This document shows, in pieces, positions 1 through 11,279 of a DNA stretch of 64,000 nucleotides. The stretch comes from Takifugu bimaculatus (taxonomy: Eukaryota > Chordata > Actinopteri > Tetraodontiformes > Tetraodontidae), in contig CP034989.1 of the NCBI GenBank assembly GCA_004026145.2, positions 1,387,134 to 1,451,133 on the forward strand, read 5' to 3'. The notes beneath the pieces were generated by a model. That model did no database searches, was not told the DNA's origin, and saw only the letters and a program-made list of their open reading frames with translations. The position numbers were made by a program, and so were the translations under genes. Numbering within the stretch: position 1 is the first letter of the stretch; each line of letters starts with the position of its first letter.

Positions 1-325
1 TGTTTAATTGTGCGAGGGCTCCGTCGGACTCTATAGGCAAACAAAACAGCGATGCAGATCAATCACATTGATTGTCAGTGAAATCGTTACAAGATCTTGT
101 GTCTGCACAGCACCTGGTTGTGTGTGTGTGTGTTCTATACATGCTACATATTGAGGACAGGGAGGACCTAAGTGGGGTAAATGGGGACATTTGGCTGGTG
201 CTCATGATTTCAAAGGTCTGTTTGAGGTGAAAGGTTTTTTTGTTTTTGAGGTTGAGCGTAGAATTGGGCTTCTGTCTGGATTAGATGGTTTGGGTGAGGG
301 GCTGAGGAATGTATTACATGTGTGG

Positions 326-541
326 TGTCACAGCTGCGGGCAATCTCGCCCCTGAGTCAGTTCGCCCCGCGCACCTGTGACGAATCGGAACACTAATGAG
401 CCCTCTTCGTCGTTTGAGGTTCTGATGATGATGGTTCTGTTTGCCTGCCTGCCTGGTTCCGACCTTTGTCCATTCGTGACAATAAAGCTGTGTTCAGTCG
501 AACTCCGGTGTCGCATTTGGGTTCTCGTCTGGTTCCTGACA
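326..541 (+). mobile_element. Solo LTR of a retrotransposon, 216 bp
   Basis: The element begins TGTCACAG and ends CCTGACA, so it has the TG...CA ends of an LTR and short inverted termini (TGTCA/TGACA). It is flanked by a 4-bp direct repeat GTGG (322-325 and 542-545), the target-site duplication length usual for Ty3/gypsy elements. An internal AATAAA at 481-486 fits the poly(A) signal of the R region. No internal retrotransposon sequence is next to it. The short open frames here are incidental. Confidence 0.65.
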
Positions 542-716
542 GTGGGGAAGTCCTTACAGAGATAGTAATGCAAGGACCTGTGTGTGAGTTGTGTAAAAGC
601 TGGGCGCAGTCGTGGCTCGGAGCTGAGCTCTTGCTCGCCATGACTCAGCATCGCCGCCACACCAGGCTGCTTCATTGGCACGCACACACACCCAGCCACG
701 GTGGCAGCCAAGTCCC

Positions 717-718
<2 letters not shown>

Positions 719-787
<69 letters not shown>
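719..787. repeat. (TG)n microsatellite, about 34 units
   Basis: Uninterrupted TG repeats, about 69 bp. The long CA/TG-coded open frames overlapping it on both strands are artefacts of the repeat. Confidence 0.98.
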
Positions 788-792
<5 letters not shown>

Positions 793-3239
793 GAGTTGAC
801 GGGACTGGTGGTGAATATGCACATATGTGTATTTTGTCCCAAGCACACGCTGCATCTATCAGGGCCCCTCTTCAAACAGTTTGAGGTAACACAACCATCT
901 GCGTGCAGCCGCAGGATGACAGGAATTGAGATTAAACCTGCCACTGAGATCAATGAGTCCCCGAGGACCAGAGCCATCAGAAGACACCCCTGCGGATGAG
1001 TATTTAATTTTAGCCCATTTAGGACTCCATTTCCTGGAGCCTTTGGTTCTAATTACGGTTAATCTTCTAGAGAGGTGTCTCAAAACCAGCTGATGGTCGA
1101 CACAGAGGGATGAACATGTCAGGGCAGGATAATCCACCAACGTGTGCATTTGACGCAGAAAATACACTCGAATGTGACGCCGGATTATCATTATATAAAA
1201 GAACAGCTTGAAGCACAGCTTGAAAAACTGCAGAGGTCAGAGATGCTCCAGCGCAGCAGAAGGAATTAATGATTAATGTCCCATCAGATGACGAGCTTTC
1301 GCGATGCGCGCACGTTGCATAAGGTTAGAGATGCGCCAGCACACACACACACACACGCACAAACAGAGAAAGAGACTCACAGAGTCAATGATACACCGGA
1401 GGTGTCTGCAGTTAATTGGACGCTACAGACGCCAGTTTTGGGTGCAACTAAACCACACAAATGGATTCGGGCATCAACATGTGAAGTCGGAGGCACAAAA
1501 ATTGTAAAGCTAGATTTTTATAACACCTAATTAATACCGTATCAGCTTCTGCATAAGCATTAATGTCTCTGTTGGCTTGGACATTAAATGGACTTTGTCC
1601 TGGACACTCCCTGGGACCCAAGTATGAATAGACGAGTTATTGTCTGAAGGATTTATACCAAGGGGGGGTTGATACTGTCACCTGGGGCTGTAGCTCCACT
1701 TTGATTCGACTCAGCCGCCAATAACGCCCAACTTTGCGCCTCTAAAGGACACGAGACTGTTTTCATTCTCCTCTGCCTTTCTGAGATGAGCAGATAAAGG
1801 GAATACTTGTGTCCTAGAGGCTGACAGGACTGTTTATTGTCTGGACAAACACCATCAATCAAGCTCCATCTTGAGCAGAGCTCCGCGACCACAGCGTGGG
1901 GTAAAAGTCTCCGCGTTCCAAGTTGCCGGAACATCATTGATCTGGAAGATTTACAAGCTGTGATAACACCCGGGGCGACTTTGAAGGGATTCCAACTTGC
2001 ACAGACTCGAGTCCATACATAAAATTTGACTAGCCTTCTTTTTCCCGTGTTGGTTTAGTTCAAACCTCGCCGAGGCCGAACCCCTGCCAGGACTGAACGG
2101 TGAGGCGAGGGATGTTCCCCAGTCAGGTTCAGGGTTAAAAAGCCCTGATGGTCGCTGCGGTGCACCTCTGTTTCACACTGGACTTTCAGAAATGGACCTA
2201 ATCGCCACGGCAACGTCACTATGTCGCGGCGACTGCTCATTTGGAGTTGCTGAAAACAAAATCCAGCCCACTGACTGACCAGTTGGACAGTTGTCCTCTC
2301 TGGTTCACTTCCTGTCTTTGGTTCCCTGGATAGTCTGTCACATTAAATGTAAACTGCACCAGGTTGTAGGTATGAGTGTGAGAAGGTGATGGAGGGGCAG
2401 AAAGAGGAAACTTCTCAGGAGGTACGTCGAATGAGAAAAAGCCTGTGTGCGCATGAAGCAGGCGGTCTGTCCTCGTGCATACCATGCTGCCACAACACAG
2501 ACACACGTAAACACACTCAATCCCGCCTGATTCCCAAAGAAAGTTCCATTATGTGGGCATCGGAACCCACTTAGAGCGTCTCGCAGGCTAATGACGCCTA
2601 TTTTTTACCGCTCAAAACCCTGCCACAAAAGCCTCCCACCATAAATCACTCGCTGCTATTGGACGGAGTAATAAAGCCGTGGCAGACTCAGTGGGGACCC
2701 AGCGATGTTTGAGGAAAACCATCAAAGTCCAAATTCATTATGGAAATGAAGTAAAACAGGGGTTTTGCTGACTCGGCAGCTCTGTTTGTGGCTGCACATG
2801 TGTTTATGCCTGTGGCCTTGGGCTACTTGTGGCCTTAACTGCTTAGGTCAATGAATGAAGACCCATGCTACCAGCAGGTCAAAGGTCAGGAGTCCTCTGG
2901 GGACCCCATGGAGAGACCCAGGACTCCAGGCCTGACTCATATAATGAGTTAACAACACAAATTTGCAAAAACAACACAAACAGAAGGGGAACTTTTTCAG
3001 ACTAATTCAAGTATTAAACTGAATACATTTGCTGGATAAATAACCCCGATGCCCTTCAGAGCTGGCCTGAAACTCCCCGAGCTCATTTAACCTGCCATTA
3101 CCTTCAGGACACAGCACAGTTCAGAGTTGACCTCAGTTCATGCAATCAAAACAAAGACATTCACAAGGTCGCGTGTCCAACGAAATGGCTCTGAAATGTT
3201 TTTCGCATGCACAGGAGCCGGGTCCTGCTTTCTCCTCAG

Positions 3240-3295
3240 CAGGATCCAGTGAAAGCGTGTTTAGTTCAATCCTGGTGTCGCATTGGGTGTTTTAA
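3240..3295 (+). mobile_element. Fragment related to the LTR at 326-541
   Basis: The 3' part resembles the R-U5 part of the LTR at 326-541: AAGCGTGTTTAGTTCAATCC then TGGTGTCGCATTGGGT, against AAGCTGTGTTCAGTCGAACT then CCGGTGTCGCATTTGGGT. The match is only about 50 bp with several differences and no clear ends, so it is an old fragment or a weak coincidence. Confidence 0.4.
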
Positions 3296-5299
3296 ACTTG
3301 CTATTAATGCTCCTGGTCCCCAGGAGGCTTTAGCTCACCCGGTATACCAGAACTGTCGTCTTACCTGCAAAACAAACAACCTTTCCATCAGTTTCACCAG
3401 CATTTTCTCTTTTAAAAGCAACAATGCTTGCGACACTTTTAAGCAACCGTCTAAACTCTAGAAAACAGGTCTTTGGAATGCACTGAGGATGCTAGAAAAG
3501 CTAATATTGTGTGACGTTGCTACGTTAGCTGCTTGAAGTAAAAATGAGCAACGTGCTCAGCTGAAAAGCTGAAAACACAGGAACTTCATGCGCTTCCGAA
3601 CACGTCACTGAGTTGCGCAGCGACAGAAAGCTCAAGCTATCAAATGTTGGGGGGAAAAATGAAATTTGTTTCTCCTTTTTACTTTCAATGACCTTCAAGT
3701 GCCAAAAAATGTTGAAACCTCCGAACAAGCCTGCTAAATGGGCATTGTGCAAATTTGGTTTGGAAAGGTCCTTTTGTAAAAAGTCAACCTAATTACGCAC
3801 AATTTTGAGTGTTTGGCCTGCGACTAAATAGATTGGCTGTTGGTGTGATGGATGCGTTTCCTGCCCATCAGCTCGCGGTCTAAAGTGAAACCATACATCA
3901 TGTTTGATTACGTCGCTTCTTTGCAAATCTGACACTTCCAGCTAAACCAATTGGTCCCTAGAAGTGTCACAATAATAAGTCTGCCGCTCAGAAAGCGGCA
4001 TTTACATGTCGAACGGCGGTGCGCTAATCAAATCGGGGCTCGCTAACTCTGTTACCAGGGCTCCCATTAAACCCAGAGACAACCTGCAACACGTGCCCAT
4101 TTTATGCACATCCAATCTCGCCGTTGTAAATAAAAAGATTTCAGTCAGCAGTTCAGTTCAGCTCTCGTTTTCACTTTAACGGAGACCACCTGGATCCTCA
4201 CAAGTAGCTCCTTGGTGGAGCTGTCCAGGTCGTATAAAGGCGCCATTCATCGACTCGCTGGCTCGGCGACTGTTGACTTGGGCAGATGGGGAAGAAAACA
4301 TGAAAACATGTTTACTTAGACCTCTCAAGCTCTGACTAGATGAACTTAATGGGAGTCCTGAGTGCGCTGACCTGAAGGGACATTAAAAAAAATAGCGATG
4401 ATAAAACACATAATGCACATAAGCTGCCTGTTTTACCTTCAGATGACTGTGCTTTCTGTCAGCTGGTACGGCTTGGATACGGCGCAGAGGTTCTAAATAT
4501 AGGATTATCTCCCTTTGCTTTCGCTGCGCTTGAATAAGGACCCCATCTGTGAGGTCGAAGTCCAGTGATATTCAGTATTCAGGAGAGAGAGAGTGCCCAA
4601 TGATCCGTGTCCAGTTGGCTATATTTGCCGTGTCTGAAAAGTTTATTCTGTGGAAGTTGGGACTTGAAGGGAAAAAACCCCCACTTAAATAAGCAGTCAA
4701 ACTAAATCATTCCTACCAAACTGGAATGATTAATTGACTTTTAATAAAGCTACCACAGGCTGCAGTGGTTGGGGTCCAGGGCTGTACCAAACAAATCCCA
4801 GTATTTTACTGATATCTTATATTTTACCTTTACAATAAGCTCAAGACTGTCAGAGGAGCCCCTCTGAGGCCCTCAGGCCATGTTAATGCCCCCCCTGGAC
4901 CCCTAACGACAGCCCAACATGCACCTTAACAGCTCTAATTGGCCCGCTCGGTCTGTATTTACCTTTTCACTGAGCTAGAACACTGACTGACACAGCAAAA
5001 GGAGGGTGTGTAGAGTGTGTGTGGGGGGGGGGCAGAAATGGGGGTTTTCCCCTCAATATTAAATGTAGATCATATGATTTTCCATGTCAAGGTGAAACCT
5101 TAAAGCTGTTCAGCTGTGAGCACATTCAGAGTCAGGTGACACGTTTTAATTTCCTCTTCAAATAAACTATTTGACCAGTGGGTCAAATTCAGTGTTACAG
5201 TCAAGGCTTTTGACTTTTACCCTTATTTTGATCTGATCTGTTGACACACGTGTGTCTAATTGGTCCAGGCGACGCCCAATGAGACCAGCTCAACCGCTA

Positions 5300-5442
5300 C
5301 CCCATCCAAATGATCAGAATCAGGTGTCCTAATCACTTGGCCCGGCCACAGGTGTATAGAATCAAGCACTTAGGAATGGGATGGCACTTAAGTTCATATG
5401 TGAGTCAAGGCAGGTGGCCAAATACTTTTGGAAATATAATGT
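5300..5442 (+). mobile_element. Internally deleted Tc1/mariner-type transposon remnant
   Basis: The left part (CAGGTGTATAGAATCAAGCA and the preceding TCAGAATCAGGTGTCCTAAT) matches the 5' non-coding end of a common fish Tc1-like element as I recall it. The right part (GGCACTTAAGTTCATATGTG then AGTCAAGGCAGGTGGCCAAA and TACTTTTGG) matches its 3' terminal inverted repeat. The two are joined directly at about 5,371, so the whole transposase gene is missing. The 5' inverted repeat is not recognisable. It is a non-autonomous relic or MITE-like derivative. Confidence 0.7.
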
Positions 5443-6369
5443 ACGTTTATTGACGTGGAAGTCGCGCTGCCACACTGTAAATTATGTTAAAATTGTTTCT
5501 TGTTACTTTTAATGACCCTTTTATTGAAGCTAAAGAAAAGTGATGCGTCTGAACACATTTACAGGTTTTGTTTACAGCAGAAAACAAGTGAAATTGTTCT
5601 ATCTAAAAACGATAAAAGGATAAAATCAGTAGAGGCCGGTTGTATAGGCACACCCTCAGGTAGGTGGGGGGAAGGGCGTCAGCTCCGGGTCTCCTTCCTT
5701 TTTGCCTTCCTTGCGGTTATTTCCACCTGAAGGAACGTCAGACCAGCACAGCTGCCCAGTTCTTACATCATTTTCCTGGAAAATCTCCACAGAGTTCCGT
5801 TCCTTTTCCGAACAAACATATTAATGACATGTTGGAGAAAGAAAACAGTTTTCTACCGTGACACAGTCGAGCCATGGCCGCGTCCGGTCGGTTAACCGGC
5901 GTTGGGCTGCGACACAGCTGCAAAAACCAGCTGGTGACGGTTAAATTGCACCACCCTAATTAACGTTCTCCAGTTAGGCCTGTTCTGGGTCTTATTCTAT
6001 AGTTGGAATGTACATTAAAATGCCCTTTTTTCGGACGGCCTGGAGGTCGGGGCACTTCTACCTGCTGTGACTGAGAGCAGCAGCTGAAGGCAGCATCAAG
6101 CGTGCTAGCTTGGTTAACCTCGTTTGCCTGACTGACCATGTGCACGCACATCCTAACGCGTGCACGCACGTCCTCAGTGTTAGCAGTATACCATCTCCAA
6201 ATCTGTGCAGGCTGAACCAGTAGCATTGCCCCCTGCAGCTAAATGTAAACCTGCTCCTAACAGCCATTTTTTTTACAGTTAAGGTTCCTCATGGCGCAGT
6301 TAAATCCGCCGCACATCCATCACTCCAAGGAGTGTGCGCTGTATTTACGCGGCCTATTAAAATAAACAT

Positions 6370-6405
6370 GTTAATCACAAGCTAGCTTGTTAATCACAAG
6401 CTAGC
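6370..6405. repeat. 17-bp tandem duplication that also forms a hairpin
   Basis: GTTAATCACAAGCTAGC occurs at 6370-6386 and again at 6389-6405. In addition GCTAGCTTGT (6381-6390) is the exact reverse complement of ACAAGCTAGC (6396-6405), giving a 10-bp stem with a 5-base loop. Confidence 0.9.
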
Positions 6406-7157
6406 CCAGTATGCGGAGCAACGGGCGGCATCTCTCCACCGCCTTGCTCGGCGATGGGCCACATTAGGAGCGCCGGCCTCAGTGATGTGGTGAAGGGCCG
6501 GCCCAGCTGCGAGGAAGCTGCCGCACAAAGAGCTGCTGTACGCCGTCGAGCGACGCTCTGAAATCTGGATTCTTGCGACTATTAACGGGAAAACAGCTCG
6601 GCCCTTCAGGCGGCAGAGTGGGAGGTCTTACTTTGCGACATATCCTGAATTTCCTTGCCAGACTAGACATATTTTCATCAGGGATCGGCAAATCCAGTCC
6701 TCAGGGATGGATTCAAGCCGGGTTTGGGGTCCTACCAGGCAGAGACTGCTTTCACCAAGGGGAATGGAACCCCAGGTGAACAGCCCACAACTGCCCATTG
6801 TCACCATGACGTCAGTGTCTCCAGATCTCCATCTTCCCACCGTCTGCAGTGTCCTGACATTTATTCCTTCCCTGCTGTCTAGACGGGAGAGTTTATGGAA
6901 CAAACAAGAGATTTTCAAATGAGGTCCGTCTCCAGACGTTTCCATTCCGGAGCCGGCAGCTCATCCCGGACAATAAAAGTCAATATTTTTTAAGACTTCT
7001 GGCGTGTTTTTGGAGCTTAATAACGTGACTGAGACAGTGGTCTAAAAACACACTGTGGGCCGAAGTTTCCTTAAATGCAAAAAAATTCCCCCAATTTCAC
7101 CCTGCTGCTCCTCTCCACGGGGATTTTCCCCCTGTTCCGAACACTCATCTGCCAGAC

Positions 7158-7210
7158 GGACAGACAGACAGGCAGACAGACAGGCAGACAGACAGGCAGG
7201 CAGACAGAAA
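7158..7210. repeat. (ACAG/GCAG)n tetranucleotide repeat
   Basis: Repeated CAGACAGA/CAGACAGG units. Similar short GACA repeats occur at about 17,640-17,666. Confidence 0.85.
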
Positions 7211-8724
7211 GACGGGCGGCAGCTATGCGTGAACTTTAGGTGACTTCTACACTCATCCTGGAGCTCAAGCCCATTAGTCTCAGCCTGTAACAGTCAAAAC
7301 TACGACTTCGCTCAACCTGTCAGACGGATCGAAACGCCCGTCGACCCGCGGCCACGAGGGTTTATTCCAACAGCACCTGAGGCGCCGTCTCACCCCACAA
7401 ACTTTGGGCCATTTTATAATAAAATCGTAACTTATATAAGGTGATTTATGCTCCCCCTGCCCTCCTGTGATTTACTGTACACTCCTTTCCCCCTGCATTT
7501 GGTCCAAATAGACGGCCTCAAGGCCGACAGAGACGTTTTCATCACAAATGACCTCTTTCCTCTGACGAGGCGTCCTGCATCAGGGTAATGCAGGACCGTA
7601 ATGGCCTCCTACAGATCATTTGTGGCGCGTTTCTCGGCCGGAGAGTCACCGATTACTCATCTCTTGTCTGCGTTTGTCAAAAACTTTGGTAAAACTGAAC
7701 ATTGTTAAAGGCGCAGGCTGTTCGGAACTGAGGAAGGAAGCAGAAAATGGGACGTTTTGATCGTAAAGATGTAATCCTCTCTGCGCTTTTGCGTCCTCGG
7801 GCTCCGCGTCGCCATAAATGCTAATCCGTTCGCTATGTCAGCACGTCGGTTGGCACTGTGAGGCCGCGAGCGGGGAGCCCAGATGTGAAAGCGATTACAG
7901 ATGTATGTATGCCACAATTACACAAACCCGCAAGCCCGTATTGTTCACACGGTGCGCAGATGGACGCACACTTCAGCAAAACAAGCTAGCGTTGTCGTGA
8001 CGCTACAGTTGGGGTGAAAGTGAAACGTCCCAAAAAAAAAGTACAGTGATTTCAAGTAATATTCAATGGCCTGAACATGAGGATGATTCAGTCCAAGGTT
8101 CTAAAAGAGGCCAGACACTAAGACAACTATTTACCCCTCACTTTAGACTCATGGGGCCTGAAAAAGGTTGAATTTGCTAATTATATAGCATCAGCTGTCA
8201 GAAGAGGGTTGAAAGAGGTGTGTGATGTGGCCGTGGAGGGAAACAAAACCCCAAACTGGTTCTCACCGTCAAGGTTTGAAGGGATAAACAATATTGAAGC
8301 TAAACAAGGGGAAGTTCCCTGAACTTAATACCCACTTCCTTTTTTTTTTCTTTTTTTATACAGTGCACAAAGGAGCCTGGCTGGGAGCCCCTTGTGGTTT
8401 GCTGTCAGATGGCGGAGGCACCGCTGGGTCCGAAAAAACTCCCCTCTGCAGACCCGTAAAATAGATTTATCTCCTTAAGAGAGGCGGAAATGAGAAAATC
8501 TCTTTGTCCCGGGGTCCGAGTTAGTTAAAACCCGAAGAGGTTCTGTAAATAAAGGCAAGTTGATGAGTTTCTGACTTTAATTGTGGAAGAATTCTCTGTC
8601 CTGTAACCTGCAAACGTCCCGATTATCTCACACTAAATGCACAAATTGTCAGGCTGCAACCGTCGCCTGACGCAACTCTCTTAAACTATACAACTGGTGA
8701 CACCGGTTCTGATCCCCCCCCACC

Positions 8725-8725
<1 letters not shown>

Positions 8726-8795
<70 letters not shown>
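8726..8795. repeat. (CA)n microsatellite, about 35 units
   Basis: An uninterrupted CA tract of about 70 bp, preceded by a run of seven C. Confidence 0.98.
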
Positions 8796-8797
<2 letters not shown>

Positions 8798-11259
8798 TCA
8801 TTTTAAATGTGTGATGCTCTGACTACTGGTCGAGCTTGTTGGGACAGTTGGGTTTCATTCAGAATCTTGGTCTCTATATTAAGCCGGTCAATTTAATCAC
8901 CATACCCACCCCCCCACCCCACCACTATCTGTCTGCCCTCATAATGTACAGAATGAGACTTAGCCTCAATTTGAACTCTCGTTCTACCCCGACACCCCCC
9001 CCAACCCGGACAGATTAAGAAACAAAGAGCGGTTTGTATCTCCAGTTTGGATGCTAATAATTGTGTAGCATGCGCTGCGTTACGTGGCCTAGCCAACGAC
9101 AGGGGAGGCTAAAACACACCTGTGGCTCCTCAGGGCAGAACTTCAGAAATATACAATTAAAATGTCAGTTTGTTGAGTGAAAAGGGCAGAATGTGCCGTT
9201 AAACCAGGACGATTTGGCACTATTTTTATTCAAATGGCAACATGCACACTGAAAGATTCACATTTGTTCAGGAATGGAAACGATATCGGGGGACGCTTGA
9301 CTGTGAGTTTTATGAAAGTCGAAGCAAATTGTCGTTGTCGTTGTCTCTTCAGAACGTGTCCAGCGGCGTCGTTCACTCTGAATAATTCAAAACATTGATT
9401 TGTCAGCTCGGCCCAGCTTATCTTTCATCCCCTTCTTTTTAATCCGATTGGTGAATTATTGATACATCTGCAGCTGATCTCGTCCCTCAGTTTCAGAATT
9501 CCCTTTCCAGGTACAGATGTGAGTAAATCCTCTGGACGGGACACGGGTGGATCCTTTGTGGCCCCATTAATCAGCGTTTCTTCACCCTGCATGTCCCCTC
9601 TGAGGGGCTGTGGCCCCCGAGGACCCCACTGTCAGAAACACACTCCTCTTGAGCATATAAAACATTTGAATGTGGGCTTTTCCACGCGGGGGCTCGTCCT
9701 CCTGCGTATTTGTCCAGCAAGGACATATTTTGCGGACAGCTGGGGGATGAATCGCAGCGAGGAAAAAAGGTGAGGGGGGGGGGCAGAGATCCGGCGTGTT
9801 TCCAGTCAGCATTTAGCGAGACACTTTGGTGGAGACTCTTGGTTTGTTCTTCACGGCGGTTATTTTTGGACCCGCCAGGCAGAGCGGCATGATTCTCGTT
9901 ACCCCCCCGAGGCCGCTCCGCTCGGGTCCCGGCGTTCCCGAAATCAGTGACATGTGTGGAACATTTGTGCCCTGATCCCCCGATGATCCACTTTACAAAT
10001 TTGGACTACATGGGTTTAAGTGATCCCAGGACAGCTCTGGAGTGTTTGGAAATTGTTATCAAGGGTAGGTAAGGAGACCATCTGAGGGGCAGCGTTCCAG
10101 CTCGTTATCAAAGGTCTCCTGGAGACTCATGGCGTCAGCGTCCATACTGTAAACCACCTCTAGGGGGCCACCATTGGGTCAAAGGTTAAGCCAAATCCTA
10201 TTCTTACCTCCCAAACTGGTCCAGAGCAGTTCATCCCACATTAGCGCCTCTGTTGGCAGCAGGAAACAGTAGAAATACCTTCTGCCGCAAGGCATTGTGG
10301 GTAACGATGGGTGTGAGGTAATGGACAGGGGTCATCATGTCTTGAGCACAGACTGGGTCGGTCCTTGGTTGGTCGGTCTGTCGGTCTGTCTGTCTCTTCC
10401 ATGCTTAATTAGCATGTGTAGCTTTTATCCGCGTGACAGTTTTTGCATGTAAAAGGGTTTTTTCCTGCGTGTGCACGTGCGCGCTCGGCCTCAGAGAGGA
10501 GGACTGTTCTCAGGACCGTGACCCTCCCCATTCCGCTGCAAGTCCACATGTGTTTTATTAGCTGGCTGGCCCACTAAACTGTAAATTCCAAGAGCGGGCC
10601 GGCCCCGAGGATACGCGCAGCCCCGAGGCTGGAAGAGATCACAGGAAACAAAAGGCAGGAATGGCAGGAATCAGCTCTCATTCATTTATTTTCTCCACGT
10701 CTGGTTGGATGTTTCCTCCGATGTGTCTCTGAGTGGCCTTTCATCCGTCCTCCATTTTGGAGCGGCTCTGCCCTTCGTCTTTCTCCATACATCGCTCGTT
10801 GTCTCCTCATCATTCCCAGCTCTGTCTTTTTATTCCTGCTCTCAGATCCGTCGTTCTCCCACCTCCACCTTGGGTTTCCTCACTGTCCTCTGACTCTGCA
10901 GCTCCTTCCTCCTCTCTCTCCATGTTCTCTGATACTGCGGCTAACGAACCAAAGCAGTTCCCACAACAGCCAACGCTTCCGAGACAAGTCCTGTGGCCTA
11001 AACGATGGTTTCCATTTGCCCCGGGACCAAATAACTCTCTCTCCTCCTCCGCCTCCACCTCCTTTTGCACAGAGATCTCCGTCACACACTCACACAAACA
11101 TTTCCACGACCCGGTACCTATCATTAAAATTTATGCTAGCCTGCTAATTTTCCAGTCTCTTTCCCCTCCATCAACATGACAATCACAATTAGGGCATGAC
11201 ACGGCGGGTCACGACCTACACCCCTCCGATGCCCCCCTGAACTCTGAAACACTCAGTTT

Positions 11260-11279
11260 AAAAAAAAAAAAAAAAAAAA
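11260..11279 (+). repeat. Poly(A) tract of 20
   Basis: Twenty A in a row. It could be a retroposon tail, but no recognisable retroposon body lies upstream. Confidence 0.9.

Larger units (their letters stand above)
546..5299. other. Intergenic or intronic sequence without a recognised gene
   Basis: Only short, unsupported open frames are seen. Apart from the TG tract and the LTR fragment listed separately, I see a short CA run near 1,340 and a G-run near 5,023. No exon with recognisable protein homology was found on either strand. Confidence 0.6.

Noticed and set aside
328..977. Several overlapping open frames with long Thr-His or Cys-Val runs
   Set aside because: They are translations of the (TG)n microsatellite at 719-787 and of the LTR at 326-541.
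10733..11179. 148-codon plus-strand frame
   Set aside because: Ser/Pro-rich low-complexity product from CT-rich sequence with an equally open minus strand; no family recognised.
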